64,000 bases of DNA, from the NCBI RefSeq assembly GCF_003323715.1, contig NZ_QOIN01000050.1, forward strand, positions 1 through 64,000, given 5' to 3'. The first letter of the stretch is position 1. The number at the start of each line of letters is the position of its first letter. Shown here one piece after another: positions 24,342-33,500 of this stretch. The DNA comes from Streptomyces diacarni (GTDB lineage Bacteria > Actinomycetota > Actinomycetes > Streptomycetales > Streptomycetaceae). The position numbers and the translations under genes are program-made. Below the pieces are notes generated by a model, which saw only the letters and a program-made list of their open reading frames with translations, did not search any database and was not told the origin of the DNA.

Positions 24342-26705
24342 TCAGTGGGCCGCGACCAGGAGCTGGCCCAGGGCCAGCCCGCCGTCGCCGGGCGGGACGA
24401 TCCTGTGGCGCAGGACCGTGAAGCCGTCGGCGCGCAACCCGCGCGCACAGGCCTCGGACAGCAGCGCGTTGGCGAACACGCCGCCGGTCAGCGCCACGGT
24501 CTCCACCCCGTGCCGCTCGCGGGCCACCGCGCAGACGCGCAGCACCAGCGCGGTGACCGTCGCGTGGAAGCGCGCCGCCATCAGCTCCCGCCCCACACCG
24601 GCGCGCAGGTCCGCGACGACGGCGGCCAGCAGCGGAGCCGGATCGGCCGGCAGCGGCCCCGGGCCGCCGTCGGTGGGGGAGCGCAGGTCGAACGCGTAGG
24701 CGCCGGGGTCAGGCACGGAGCAGGCCGCAGCAGCGGCCTCCAGTTCGACGGCCGCCTGCGCCTCGTATCCGGCCTGCCCGCACACGCCCGTCAACGCGGA
24801 CACCGCGTCGAAGAGCCGTCCCATGCTGGAGGTCGGCACGCAGTGCAGGGAGCGCTCCAGCTGCCGCTCCAGTACCCGCAGCTCAGCCGCGGAGCAGCCC
24901 GCCACGCACGGCAGGTCCGCGTCCCAGGCCAGCCCCGCGGTCCACAGCTGGGCGAGCGCCATCCGCCAGGGGTGGCGTACGGCGGCGTCACCGCCGGGCA
25001 GCGGCGCGTAGCGCAGGTGGGCGAAGCGGAGGGAGCGGTCGTAGTCGGCGAGCAGGAACTCCCCGCCCCAGACCGCGCCGTCGTCCCCGTACCCCGTGCC
25101 GTCGAAGGCGACGCCGAGCACGGGGGACGAGCCGTCCAGCCCGTTCTCGGCCATCACCGAGGCGACGTGCGCGTGGTGGTGCTGGACCCGGCGCAGCGGC
25201 CGGTCGCCCGCGGCGCCCTCGGCCCACCGGGTGGACCGGTAGCCGGGGTGCGGGTCGGCGGCCAGCAGCTGCGGTGCGACCCCGGTGAGACCGGCCAGAT
25301 GCCGGCCCGCACGCGCGAACGCGGCCAGGGTGGCCGGATCGTCCATGTCCCCGATGTGGGCCGACAGCCACGCGCGCCGCCCCTCGCCCAACCCCAGGAC
25401 GTTCTTCAGATCCCCGCCCACGGCCAGCGCGGGTCGTACGGGAACGGGGAGCGGCACCGGCACCGGCGCGTACCCGCGCGAGCGGCGCACCGGCAGCACC
25501 TCACCGTCCACGACACGCACCACCGAGTCGTCGCACGGCACGTGGATCGGGCGGTCGTGGGTGAGGAAGGCGTCCGCGAGAGGCGCCAGCCGCTCCAACG
25601 CCTCGTCCTCGTCCCAGGCGATGGGCTCGCCCCCCAGGTTGCCGCTGGTCATCACCAGCAGCCGGGGCCCCGGCGGGTCGCCGGGCAGGCCCAGCAGCAG
25701 GTGGTGCAGTGGGGTGTAGGGGAGCATGACACCCAGGTCGGGGCTGCCCGGCGCCACGGCGGCGGCGAGGCCGTGCCCCGACTCGGCGAGGCCGTGCCCC
25801 GTCCCGGACAGACGTCTGCGCAGCAGCACGATGGGGCGGCGGCTGCCGGTCAGCACGGCCCGCTCGTGCGGGCCGACGGCGGCGAACTCCTCGACGTCGG
25901 CGAGGTCGCGGGCCATCACCGCGAACGGCTTGTCCCCGCGCGCCTTGCGCGAGCGCAGCAGCCGCACGCTCCCCTCGTCGGCCGCGTCGCACGCCAGGTG
26001 GTAGCCGCCCAGGCCCTTCACGGCGACGACGGCGCCCCGCGCGAGCAGCCGCCGCGCCTCGGCCACCGGATCGCCGCCGTCCTGCGTCCACTCCGCGCCC
26101 GTGCCCGGCGCCCGGGGTACCAGCAGCCGCACGCGGGGGCCGCAGTCGTGGCAGGAGACCGGCTGGGCGTGGAAGCGCCGGTCGGCCGGGTCCTCGTACT
26201 CGCGGGCACAGCGCTCGCACATCGCGAAGCGCGCCATGGTGGTGTTGGCGCGGTCGTAGGGCAGCCCGGTCACGAGGGTGAAACGGGGCCCGCAATCGGT
26301 ACAGGTGACGAACGGGTGGCGGTGCCGGCGGTCCGCGGGGTCGGCCAGTTCCCGCAGGCAGGCGTCGCAGGTGGCGGTGTCAGGGGCGACGAGGGTGGGC
26401 AGCGCGGACGGCGTACCGCCCGACCGCGAGGCGACGATACGGAACCCGGAGCCGCCCTGCGGCGGCAGCGCCTCGTGCGTGACCGACTCGACCAGCGCCA
26501 GCGGCGGCGCCTCGCTCCCCACCCGCTGCCGGAAGGCCGCCACCGCCTCGCGGGCGCCCTCCACCTCGGCCACCACGCCCTCGCCCGTGTTGGTGACGTG
26601 TCCTGCCAGCCCCAGCCGCCCGGCCAGGCCGTACACGTACGGGCGGAAGCCCACGCCCTGCACCACGCCCCTGACCAGGACGCGGCTGCGCTCAGCCCCC
26701 GACAT
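24342..26705 (-). CDS. hypF: Carbamoyltransferase HypF
   Basis: 787 aa. An N-terminal acylphosphatase domain (VRGVVQGVGFRPYVYGLAGR) is followed by two zinc-finger pairs (CDACLRELAD, CTDCGPRF, CERCAREYED, CHDCGPRV). A YrdC-like domain (AVKGLGGYHLACDA) and a Kae1-like domain (VQHHHAHVASVMAENG, GVAFDGTGYGDDG, GGVFANALLSE) follow. It converts carbamoyl phosphate and ATP into the carbamoyl donor for HypE. The start at 26705 overlaps the hypB end by 14 bases. Confidence 0.95.
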   Translation of the reverse strand: MSGAERSRVLVRGVVQGVGFRPYVYGLAGRLGLAGHVTNTGEGVVAEVEGAREAVAAFRQRVGSEAPPLALVESVTHEALPPQGGSGFRIVASRSGGTPSALPTLVAPDTATCDACLRELADPADRRHRHPFVTCTDCGPRFTLVTGLPYDRANTTMARFAMCERCAREYEDPADRRFHAQPVSCHDCGPRVRLLVPRAPGTGAEWTQDGGDPVAEARRLLARGAVVAVKGLGGYHLACDAADEGSVRLLRSRKARGDKPFAVMARDLADVEEFAAVGPHERAVLTGSRRPIVLLRRRLSGTGHGLAESGHGLAAAVAPGSPDLGVMLPYTPLHHLLLGLPGDPPGPRLLVMTSGNLGGEPIAWDEDEALERLAPLADAFLTHDRPIHVPCDDSVVRVVDGEVLPVRRSRGYAPVPVPLPVPVRPALAVGGDLKNVLGLGEGRRAWLSAHIGDMDDPATLAAFARAGRHLAGLTGVAPQLLAADPHPGYRSTRWAEGAAGDRPLRRVQHHHAHVASVMAENGLDGSSPVLGVAFDGTGYGDDGAVWGGEFLLADYDRSLRFAHLRYAPLPGGDAAVRHPWRMALAQLWTAGLAWDADLPCVAGCSAAELRVLERQLERSLHCVPTSSMGRLFDAVSALTGVCGQAGYEAQAAVELEAAAAACSVPDPGAYAFDLRSPTDGGPGPLPADPAPLLAAVVADLRAGVGRELMAARFHATVTALVLRVCAVARERHGVETVALTGGVFANALLSEACARGLRADGFTVLRHRIVPPGDGGLALGQLLVAAH

Positions 26706-27492
26706 GCGCGGGAGCGTGCGGATGGCTCAGCCCCTGATCCGGGCCGTGCTCGTGGCTGTGGTCGTGAGCGTGACCGTGCTCGTGTGCGTGCCCGTGCGCC
26801 GCCGTACGGCGGTCCATCACCGGGCGGTGGGCGGCGGCACCGTCCGCCACCGCCAAGGCCCGATCCAGCAGCGCGCCGGCGCCTGCCCCGGCCCGCGCCG
26901 AGGTGAAGACGACCTCGACACCGGGGTTGACCTGGTGCACGGCGGCCAGGAAGGCGTCACGGTCGAAGCCGACGGCCTCGGCGATGTCCTCCTTGGTGAC
27001 GAGGACCAACTGCGCCGTACCGAACGCCGTGGGGTACTTCAGCGGCTTGTCCTCGCCCTCGGTGACCGAGGCCAGCACCACGCGCAGCGACTCGCCCAGG
27101 TCGTAGGAGGCCGGGCAGACCAGGTTCCCCACGTTCTCCACGAACAGCAGCCGCGTGTCCCGTGGCAGCCAGCCGGTCAGATGCCCGGCGAGCATGTCGG
27201 CCTCCAGGTGGCACAGCCCGTCGGTCAGCACCTGCTTGCAGGGCACACCCGAACGGGCCAGGCGCCGCGCGTCGTTCTCGGTGGCCAGGTCGGCGGTCAG
27301 CGCGGCCACGGCGACCCCGCGCTCGCGGGCCAGGGCCAACTCGGCCTCCAACAGCGCCGTCTTGCCGCTCCCCGGGCTGGAGAGCAGGTTGACGGTGGCC
27401 GTCCCGCGGGCGGCCAGCTCGGCGCGCAGGTGCTCGGCACGGCTGTCGTTGCGGGCCAGCACGGCCTGCTGGAGATCGGTGACGCGGCACAT
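26692..27492 (-). CDS. hypB: Nickel-insertion GTPase HypB with C-terminal His-rich tail
   Basis: 266 aa from ATG 27492 (MCRVTDLQQAVLA). Walker A is LLSSPGSGKTALLE; NVGNLVCPASYDLGE and TKEDIAEAV follow the SIMIBI GTPase pattern. His-rich stretches (HGHAHEHGHAHDHSHEHG) lie at about residues 235-252, near the C-terminus. In well-known HypB proteins the His-rich nickel store is at the N-terminus, so the arrangement is reversed. Works with HypA to load nickel. Confidence 0.93.
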   Translation of the reverse strand: MCRVTDLQQAVLARNDSRAEHLRAELAARGTATVNLLSSPGSGKTALLEAELALARERGVAVAALTADLATENDARRLARSGVPCKQVLTDGLCHLEADMLAGHLTGWLPRDTRLLFVENVGNLVCPASYDLGESLRVVLASVTEGEDKPLKYPTAFGTAQLVLVTKEDIAEAVGFDRDAFLAAVHQVNPGVEVVFTSARAGAGAGALLDRALAVADGAAAHRPVMDRRTAAHGHAHEHGHAHDHSHEHGPDQGLSHPHAPAHVGG

Positions 27493-27496
27493 GGGA

Positions 27497-27877
27497 TCAC
27501 AGCTCCTCGAGGGCTCGGGCGCGCTGCGGGCCCTCGGCCCAGCGCACGGTGGCGATGCCCAGCTCGCGGCCGGACAGCAACCGGGTACGGGAGTCGCCGC
27601 ACCGCGTGCAGCACAGCCGCGGCGGCACACCCGTGGCCCACTCACGGCGGCAGGACTCGCACCGGGCGCGCCCCGCGACCTGTTCGATGACCAGTTCGGC
27701 GCCCGCCAGGACGGTGCCCTCGCAGGCGAGGGAGAAGGAGAAGCGCAGCGCGTCGGGGACCACGCCCGCGAGCTCGCCCACCGACAGCGTCACGTTCTCG
27801 ACGCCCTCGGCGCCGTGCGCGCGCGCCGCCTCCTCGACCTGGCAGACCACTGCCATCGCGATGGACATCTCGTGCAT
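27497..27877 (-). CDS. hypA: Nickel-binding hydrogenase chaperone HypA
   Basis: 126 aa with N-terminal nickel site MHEMSI (His2) and two CxxC zinc-binding pairs (CESC and, after 13 residues, CTRCG). It precedes hypB by 4 bases. HypA passes nickel to the large subunit together with HypB. The transcript direction is hupD-hypA-B-F-C-D-E-X, all minus strand. Confidence 0.93.
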   Translation of the reverse strand: MHEMSIAMAVVCQVEEAARAHGAEGVENVTLSVGELAGVVPDALRFSFSLACEGTVLAGAELVIEQVAGRARCESCRREWATGVPPRLCCTRCGDSRTRLLSGRELGIATVRWAEGPQRARALEEL

Positions 27878-28021
27878 CGGGCACTTCCCTGCGGTACGGA
27901 CCGGGCTGCGGCCCGCACCATTACAGGGTCGGCCCGAGCCGCTCCCGCGCCGCCACGCCGCTGCCCTGGCGGGCCGTCCGCCGTTCGGCGGTTTCCCGCG
28001 CGCCGCTCGTGTGATGCGCCG

Positions 28022-28585
28022 TCAGCAGGTCGCCTCCAGCTCGTCCAGCAACCGCAGCACCAGTTCGCAGGCGTCGTCGACGGCGGCCGCCACCGGTGCG
28101 CTCAGCCCGATGCCCTCCTCCAGCGTGGCCGGCTCGCAGCCGACGACGAACACGCGCCGCGGTCTGCTGCCGCCGGTACCTTCGCTCAGGGTGTCCAGCA
28201 GCGCGAGCACCGTGTCCGGTGACATGTGGTGTCCGTCGACCACGGGCACACCCTCCGGCGCCACCCGGTCGTCCGTGCCGACCTCGATCAGGTGCACCGT
28301 CCCCGGCTCGCCGCCCCGGTGGACCGCGTCGACCAGGACGAGAACGGCGCAGCCGTCGAGAACCTGGTAGGCCAGGTGCACCCCCCGTACCCCGATGTCC
28401 ACCGCCTCGACGTCCGGCGGCAACGCCCGCTTGGCCAGCCGCTGGACGACCTCCACCCCGAAACCGTCGTCACGCAGGAAGATGTTGCCGATCCCCGCGA
28501 CGAGGATCGGGGCAGCGCGTTCGGCGACGGGACCGTGCACGGGGACGTGCGCGGACTCGTGTCCAGGGTCAACGGGGGCGTTCAC
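28022..28585 (-). CDS. Hydrogenase maturation endopeptidase
   Basis: 187 aa from GTG 28585. HybD/HupD-family motifs: GIGNIFLRDDGFGVEV (nickel-binding acidic position), VLVDAVHRGGEPGT and VDGHHMSPDTVLALL. Enzymes of this family cut the C-terminal peptide from the nickel-loaded hydrogenase large subunit. It is separated from hypA by 144 bases. The substrate large subunit is not in this window. Confidence 0.9.
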   Translation of the reverse strand: MNAPVDPGHESAHVPVHGPVAERAAPILVAGIGNIFLRDDGFGVEVVQRLAKRALPPDVEAVDIGVRGVHLAYQVLDGCAVLVLVDAVHRGGEPGTVHLIEVGTDDRVAPEGVPVVDGHHMSPDTVLALLDTLSEGTGGSRPRRVFVVGCEPATLEEGIGLSAPVAAAVDDACELVLRLLDELEATC

Positions 28586-28629
28586 GGGGGCTCCAGAGGT
28601 GGGGGTGCTCGTACGCGGTAAGGGCGGGC

Positions 28630-28662
28630 GGGCCCGGCGCGGCCGGATGCCGCGCCGGGCCC
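28630..28662. terminator. Strong hairpin between winged-helix gene and endopeptidase gene
   Basis: Complementary arms of 14 bases (28630-28643 and 28649-28662) with a 5-base loop lie in the gap between two minus-strand genes. It could end transcription of the upstream winged-helix gene or reduce readthrough into the hyp genes. Confidence 0.7.
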
Positions 28663-28691
28663 CGCGGGGCGGTCAGGGCTGCGCCCCGACC

Positions 28692-29351
28692 TCAGGCGTG
28701 CTGCGGAACGCGGTCCGCGGTCGCCGCTGCCGCGGCCGGCGGGCCGTCATCCGGGTCCGCGTCCTGGGAGACCGGGCGCCAGCGGTCGGGGGCGTGCTGC
28801 TCGACCACACCGTGCTCGGCCAGGCCCAGCAGGTGCTTGGCGATGGTGCGGCTCTGGTAGCCGACCCGGGCGGACAGTTCCTCGACGGTCACCCCGTCGG
28901 CGCCCGCCTCCTTCACCTCCTGCCAGGTGCGGGCCGCGCTCTGCCCCAACCCGCCGTCGCGTGCGGGCGTGCGGAAGAGCACGCCGAGCGATTCGGGCGC
29001 GTGCCCGGGCGCCGGCACGGCCGCGGGCGCCGACGGGGCCGCGCCCATCGGGTCGGAATCCGCTGCGGGCGCCGGTTCGGGGGAGGGCAGGCGGCGTTCG
29101 GGCGGGGTCGCGGGTTCGGCCACGGCGGCCTGGGGACGGGCGGCCTCCGGGCCCGGCGCGGTGTCGCCTCCGCGTGCGGGCTCCGGTACCGCGGCCGGGG
29201 GCGCACCGGTGGTGGGGGCCGCGGCCGGTGTTCGCGGGCGCGCCGCCGGGACGGCGGCCTCACGGGTGGCCGTCACTCGGACGGCGGGCCCGACCGGGCG
29301 GGGCGTGCGGTCGACCTGGCGGTGCCTGCGTCCCCTCTGGCGCTTGCTCAT
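28692..29351 (-). CDS. Pro/Ala-rich protein with C-terminal winged-helix domain
   Basis: 219 aa. Residues 1-125 are low-complexity, rich in Pro, Ala and Arg. Residues about 140-195 (TWQEVKEAGADGVTVEEL then GYQSRTIAKHLLGLAEHGVV) form a winged helix of the type in MarR or ArsR regulators. It lies upstream of the hydrogenase maturation genes in the same direction, separated by a strong hairpin, and could be their regulator. Actinobacterial homologues occur near hydrogenase loci, as far as I recall; not confirmed. Confidence 0.7.
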   Translation of the reverse strand: MSKRQRGRRHRQVDRTPRPVGPAVRVTATREAAVPAARPRTPAAAPTTGAPPAAVPEPARGGDTAPGPEAARPQAAVAEPATPPERRLPSPEPAPAADSDPMGAAPSAPAAVPAPGHAPESLGVLFRTPARDGGLGQSAARTWQEVKEAGADGVTVEELSARVGYQSRTIAKHLLGLAEHGVVEQHAPDRWRPVSQDADPDDGPPAAAAATADRVPQHA

Positions 29352-29467
29352 CGCGCGCTCACCTGCCCGAGGGGCCGCCGTGCGGAAAGCTGATCAGGGT
29401 GTCGTCGTGCAGTGATCATGTGGGGCTTAACGAAAGAACCGGCCTCAGGTCGATCCGCCGATCGGGG

Positions 29468-30469
29468 TCAGCCGGGTCCCGCCGTGCTGTTTCTCGGTTC
29501 CAGCGAGGTGCGCAGTACGACGGTCTGCAGCGGTTTGGCCGATCCCGCGATGCGCTCCTGCAACAGGGTCGCGGCGGCTTCGCCGAGGTCGTAGGCCGGC
29601 AGGTGGACGGTGCTCAGCGACGGGTGCACGAGCGAGGCCCACGGCACGTCGCCGAAGGAGAGGATGCCGAAGCCGGGAGGTGCGACGCCGGCCTCGCGCA
29701 GCGCCCGCAGCGCGCCGACCGTCATCAGGTTGTTGGCGATGAACACGGCGTCCGGCGGCACGTCGAGTGCCAGCAGTTCCTTCATCGCCGTGTAGCCGCC
29801 CTCCACGCGGAAGTCGGCGTGCCGGGTGTGGGCGCGGATCCACTCGTCGGGCACGTCCGCGTCGCGCAGCGCGGCGCGGTAGCCGGCGAGGCGGTCCTCC
29901 GAGGTGGAGGCGCCTGCCGGTCCTGTCACGCAGGCGATGCGCCGGTAGCCGCGCTCGATCAGGTGTGCGGTCGCGTCCTCGGCGCCGTGCTGGTTGTCGA
30001 CCATCACCGCGTCCACCTCGGCCGCGCGGGGGCGGCGGTCCACCGCGACGACGGGCATGCCCCGCTGGGCCGCCGCCGACAGATCGGTGCGCCTGCGGGA
30101 GGCGGCCGCCACCACGAGCCCCGCCATGTGCTCGGCGAGTGCCACATCCAGGTAGCGGCGTTCCTTGTCCACGTCCTCGTCGGTGTTGCACAGGACGACC
30201 GAGAGGTTCGTGCGCTGGGCGGCGTCCTCCACCCCACGGGCGAGCGCGGTGAAGAAGGGGTTGGCGATGTCGGGGATGAGCAGCCCGATGACGCTGGCGC
30301 GCTGGGTGCGCAGGGAGCGGGCGACCCGGTTGGGGGAGAAGCCGAGCGTGTCGGCCGCCTCGCGTACGCGCTGGGCGCGTTCGGCCGTGACCCGGCCTCC
30401 GTTGAAGACGCGCGAGACGGTGGCGGGCGACACCCCGGCGGCACGCGCCACGTCACTGATGGTTGCCAC
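29468..30469 (-). CDS. LacI-family transcriptional regulator
   Basis: 333 aa from GTG 30469 (GAGGAGACGG upstream). HTH: ATISDVARAAGVSPATVSRVFNGG. Hinge and ligand-binding domain: SVIGLLIPDIANPFFTALARG, VVAVDRRP, DNQHGAEDATAHLIERGYRRIACVTG and FGDVPWASLVHPSLSTVHLPAYDLG. It usually controls sugar or nucleoside uptake; no transport genes are adjacent, so its targets may be elsewhere. Confidence 0.92.
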   Translation of the reverse strand: MATISDVARAAGVSPATVSRVFNGGRVTAERAQRVREAADTLGFSPNRVARSLRTQRASVIGLLIPDIANPFFTALARGVEDAAQRTNLSVVLCNTDEDVDKERRYLDVALAEHMAGLVVAAASRRRTDLSAAAQRGMPVVAVDRRPRAAEVDAVMVDNQHGAEDATAHLIERGYRRIACVTGPAGASTSEDRLAGYRAALRDADVPDEWIRAHTRHADFRVEGGYTAMKELLALDVPPDAVFIANNLMTVGALRALREAGVAPPGFGILSFGDVPWASLVHPSLSTVHLPAYDLGEAAATLLQERIAGSAKPLQTVVLRTSLEPRNSTAGPG

Positions 30470-30586
30470 CCGTCTCCTCGCTTCCGGTGTCGGCCCCGTC
30501 ACCCTACGGGTGAACCCTACTCGGCCTGAAATCGATTTCTCACCCGGCCCCGAAGCGTCGGCGCCCCCGGGACGTCCTCGTCGATG

Positions 30587-30636
30587 GCCGAGCCGAGCCG
30601 AGCCGAGCCGAGCCGAGTCGGGCCGGGCCGGGCCGG
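30587..30636. repeat. Pentanucleotide tandem repeat GCCGA/GCCGG
   Basis: Six exact copies of GCCGA (30587-30616) are followed by GTCGG and three GCCGG units; related but interrupted units continue to about 30668. It lies in the noncoding gap between the LacI gene start and the LuxR gene end, within 5 bases of the LuxR stop at its longest. Length variation by slippage is expected. Confidence 0.9.
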
Positions 30637-30671
30637 TGGAGCCGAGTGAAGCCGAGCCGAGTCGGGGCGGT

Positions 30672-31601
30672 TCAGGGCAGCAGGCCGTGGCGGCGCGCCG
30701 CCGCCACCGCGTGGTGGCGGCTGTGGACGCCCAGCTTGCGGGTGGCGCTGCGCAGGTAGGCCTTGACGGTCTCCGGCTCCAGACAGAGGTACTGGGCGGC
30801 CTCGGCGTTGGTGCAGCCGAGGGCGACGTAGGAGAGGACGTCGAGTTCGCGGGCCGACAGGCGCGGACGGCCCGCGGGGCTCGGGTCGGCCTGGCCGCCG
30901 TCCGGGGCGGTCTCGGCGCGCAGGAAGCGGTCACAGGCGTGGCGGAGCCGGTCCCGCAGCGCGGTGTCCTCGATCTCGTGCGCGATGCCGCGCAGTTCGG
31001 CGTGCAGATCGCGCAGCGCGTCCAGGCGGGGGGACGGCGGGGCCTGGGGCGGGGACTCGGCGGCGGCCTCCAGCAGGCGGACGCGCCGGTCGACCTCGTC
31101 CCGTACGGCGAGCTCACCCGCGAGCCGTCGCGCGGTGTCCATCAGCGCGGCGGTGGCCCGTTCGCCCAGTGGCGCGGCGTCGCGGACGGCCGCGTAGAGC
31201 ACGCCGCGTACGCCGCTGCGCACCGTGACGGGCGCGGCGACGATGGCGCGGATGCCTTCCTGGCGCACCGGATTGTCGTAGTCGTGGGTGATGCTGGTGG
31301 CCGGAACGTAGTCGTTGACCGCGAGAGGGCGCTGGTGGGTCAGTACGTAGCCGCCCAGCCCCCGCCCTGCCCCGACGCGCAGCCCGCTCATGGAGTCGGT
31401 CAGGGTGCCGGTGAACTCGGTGAGCCGCAGCGTGCCGTCCCCCACCTCGCCGCCGAAGACGCAGCGCACGCCGGTGCGTTGTCTGGCCAGGCGCAGCGCG
31501 TGCCGGAAGGCGTCGGCGTCGTGGGGGCGCAGCAGCGGCCGCACGCCCGGTGTTCCGCCGGGCGTGCGGGAGCGGGAGGGGGAACGGTCGGGGGAAGGCA
31601 A
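30672..31601 (-). CDS. GAF-domain LuxR-family regulator
   Basis: 309 aa from TTG 31601. N-terminal GAF-like region (LVAAPVTVRSGVRGVLYAA type strands, about residues 35-175) is followed by a coiled helix and a LuxR HTH at the C-terminus (RPRLSARELDVLSYVALGCTNAEAAQYLCLEPETVKAYLRSATRKLGV). It is immediately downstream of the acyl-CoA synthetase gene on the same strand (gap about 28 bases), so likely co-transcribed. Confidence 0.88.
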   Translation of the reverse strand: MPSPDRSPSRSRTPGGTPGVRPLLRPHDADAFRHALRLARQRTGVRCVFGGEVGDGTLRLTEFTGTLTDSMSGLRVGAGRGLGGYVLTHQRPLAVNDYVPATSITHDYDNPVRQEGIRAIVAAPVTVRSGVRGVLYAAVRDAAPLGERATAALMDTARRLAGELAVRDEVDRRVRLLEAAAESPPQAPPSPRLDALRDLHAELRGIAHEIEDTALRDRLRHACDRFLRAETAPDGGQADPSPAGRPRLSARELDVLSYVALGCTNAEAAQYLCLEPETVKAYLRSATRKLGVHSRHHAVAAARRHGLLP

Positions 31602-31629
31602 CCTCGACTCCTGGGCTACGGAACGGTGA

Positions 31630-33438
31630 TCACTTCGGTTTCCGCTGGTCTCTCTCGCGTGCCGTGCCCGGCGCCGCCGCGTCCGGCTCGTGAGCCAGCA
31701 GCTCGATCGACTTCTCGCGCATCTCCACCTTGCGTATCTTGCCGGTGACGGTCATCGGGAACGCGTCGACGATGTGCACGTGGCGCGGGATCTTGTAGTG
31801 GGCCAGCTTCCCCGAACAGAATCCCCGTACGCCGTCGGCCGTCAGGGCCGCCGCGCCCTGACGCATCCGTATCCACGCCATCAGCTCCTCACCGTAGCGC
31901 TCGTCCGGCACGCCGACGACCTGTGCGTCGAGAACGTCCGGGTGGGTGTGGAGGAACTCCTCTATCTCGCGCGGGTAGATGTTCTCCCCGCCGCGGATGA
32001 CCATGTCCTTGATGCGTCCGGTCACGCTGACGTACCCGTCCTCGTCCATCACCGCGAGGTCGCCGGTGTGCATCCAGCGGGCCGCGTCGATGACCGCGGC
32101 GCTCGCCTCTGGCTGCTCCCAGTATCCGAGCATCACCGAGTAGCCGCGGGTGCACAGTTCGCCGGGCTCGCCGCGCGGCAGGCACCGGCCCGTCGCCGGG
32201 TCGACGACCTTCACCTCCAGGTGCGGGCCGACGCGCCCGACGGTGGAGACCCGCCGCTGGAGCGAGTCGTCCGCGCGGGTCTGGGTGGAGACGGGGGAGG
32301 TCTCCGTCATGCCGTAGCAGATGGACACCTCGGCCATTCCCATCCGGTCGATGACCTGCTTCATCACCTCGACCGGGCACGGCGATCCGGCCATGATGCC
32401 GGTGCGCAGGCTGCCGAGGTCCCAGGAGGCGAAGTCGGGTTCGGCCAGCTGCGCGATGAACATCGTCGGCACTCCGTACAGGGAGGTGCACCGCTCCTCC
32501 TGGACCGCGCGCAGAGTCGTCCTCGCCTCGAAGGCGGGGGACGGGATCACCATGCAGGCGCCGTGGCTGGTGGCGGCCAGATTGCCCATCACCATGCCGA
32601 AGCAGTGGTAGAAGGGCACCGGCAGGCAGATGCGGTCGGCCTCGGTGTAGCCGCACAGTTCGCCGACGAAGTAGCCGTTGTTGAGGATGTTGTGGTGGGA
32701 GAGGGTGGCGCCCTTGGGGAAGCCGGTGGTGCCCGAGGTGTACTGGATGTTGATGGGGTCGTCGGCGGAGAGGGTGGCGGCGATGGAGTCGAGGGTCCGG
32801 CGGGCGTACTCGGGTCCCTGTGCCCGGCCCCGGGCGACCAGATCCGCCCAGTCACCCGCCGGCCGCGAAGCCGAGGTGCCCGTACCGCCGTCCGCCGGCT
32901 GCGCCGCCGAGGTGCCCGTACCGCCGATCAGGACGACGTCGGTCAGATCGGGGCACTCGGGGCGCACCTGTTCGATCATCGCCGCGTAGTCGGAGCCCTT
33001 GTGTGCGGCGGCGGCGACCAGCGTGCGGACGCCGGCCTGCTGGAGGACGTACGCCAACTCGTGCACCCGGTAGGCGGGGTTCACGTTGACGAGGATCGCG
33101 CCCAGCTTCGCCGTGGCGTACTGGGTCAGCGTCCACTCCGGGCAGTTGGGCGCCCAGATGCCCACCCGCTCGCCCTTGCGCACGCCGAGACCGTGCAGGC
33201 CGAGTGCGAGCGCGTCCACGTCGGCGGCGAAGTCGCGGTAGGTCCAGCGGCGGCCGCCCGCCACGTCGACCAGCGCCTCCCTGTCCCCGTGCGCCGCGAC
33301 GGCCAGCGCCAGGTTCTCCCCGATGGTGTCGCCCAGCAGCGGGCTCTTCGACGGCCCCGAGGCGTAGCTGCGTGCGGGGCCGTCCGGCCGGCGCTGACGC
33401 TGCGCTGCGGGGGCACTCTGCGGAACGGATGCGGGCAC
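31630..33438 (-). CDS. AMP-binding fatty acyl-CoA synthetase
   Basis: 602 aa from GTG 33438 (GGAGG 6 bases upstream). ATP/AMP motif YTSGTTGFPKGATLSHHN, then YGMTETSP, GYSVMLGYWEQP and the C-terminal Lys motif FPMTVTGKIRKVEMRE. It activates a carboxylic acid with ATP and CoA; the substrate is not clear from sequence. Residues around 170-200 include a near-repeat of GTGTSAAQPADG and GTGTSASRPAG, caused by a DNA duplication at 32870-32925. Confidence 0.9.
   Translation of the reverse strand: MPASVPQSAPAAQRQRRPDGPARSYASGPSKSPLLGDTIGENLALAVAAHGDREALVDVAGGRRWTYRDFAADVDALALGLHGLGVRKGERVGIWAPNCPEWTLTQYATAKLGAILVNVNPAYRVHELAYVLQQAGVRTLVAAAAHKGSDYAAMIEQVRPECPDLTDVVLIGGTGTSAAQPADGGTGTSASRPAGDWADLVARGRAQGPEYARRTLDSIAATLSADDPINIQYTSGTTGFPKGATLSHHNILNNGYFVGELCGYTEADRICLPVPFYHCFGMVMGNLAATSHGACMVIPSPAFEARTTLRAVQEERCTSLYGVPTMFIAQLAEPDFASWDLGSLRTGIMAGSPCPVEVMKQVIDRMGMAEVSICYGMTETSPVSTQTRADDSLQRRVSTVGRVGPHLEVKVVDPATGRCLPRGEPGELCTRGYSVMLGYWEQPEASAAVIDAARWMHTGDLAVMDEDGYVSVTGRIKDMVIRGGENIYPREIEEFLHTHPDVLDAQVVGVPDERYGEELMAWIRMRQGAAALTADGVRGFCSGKLAHYKIPRHVHIVDAFPMTVTGKIRKVEMREKSIELLAHEPDAAAPGTARERDQRKPK
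32870..32925. repeat. Direct repeat inside the acyl-CoA synthetase gene
   Basis: Two exact 20-base copies (32870-32889 and 32906-32925) begin 36 bases apart, a multiple of three, so the frame is kept. They encode the paired GTGTSA segments in a low-complexity linker of the synthetase. Confidence 0.9.
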
Positions 33439-33500
33439 GGGCGGCCTCCACGGTGGTCCGTCGGGTGTCGTGGGTCACACGTACCGGCAGCGGCGCGGTG

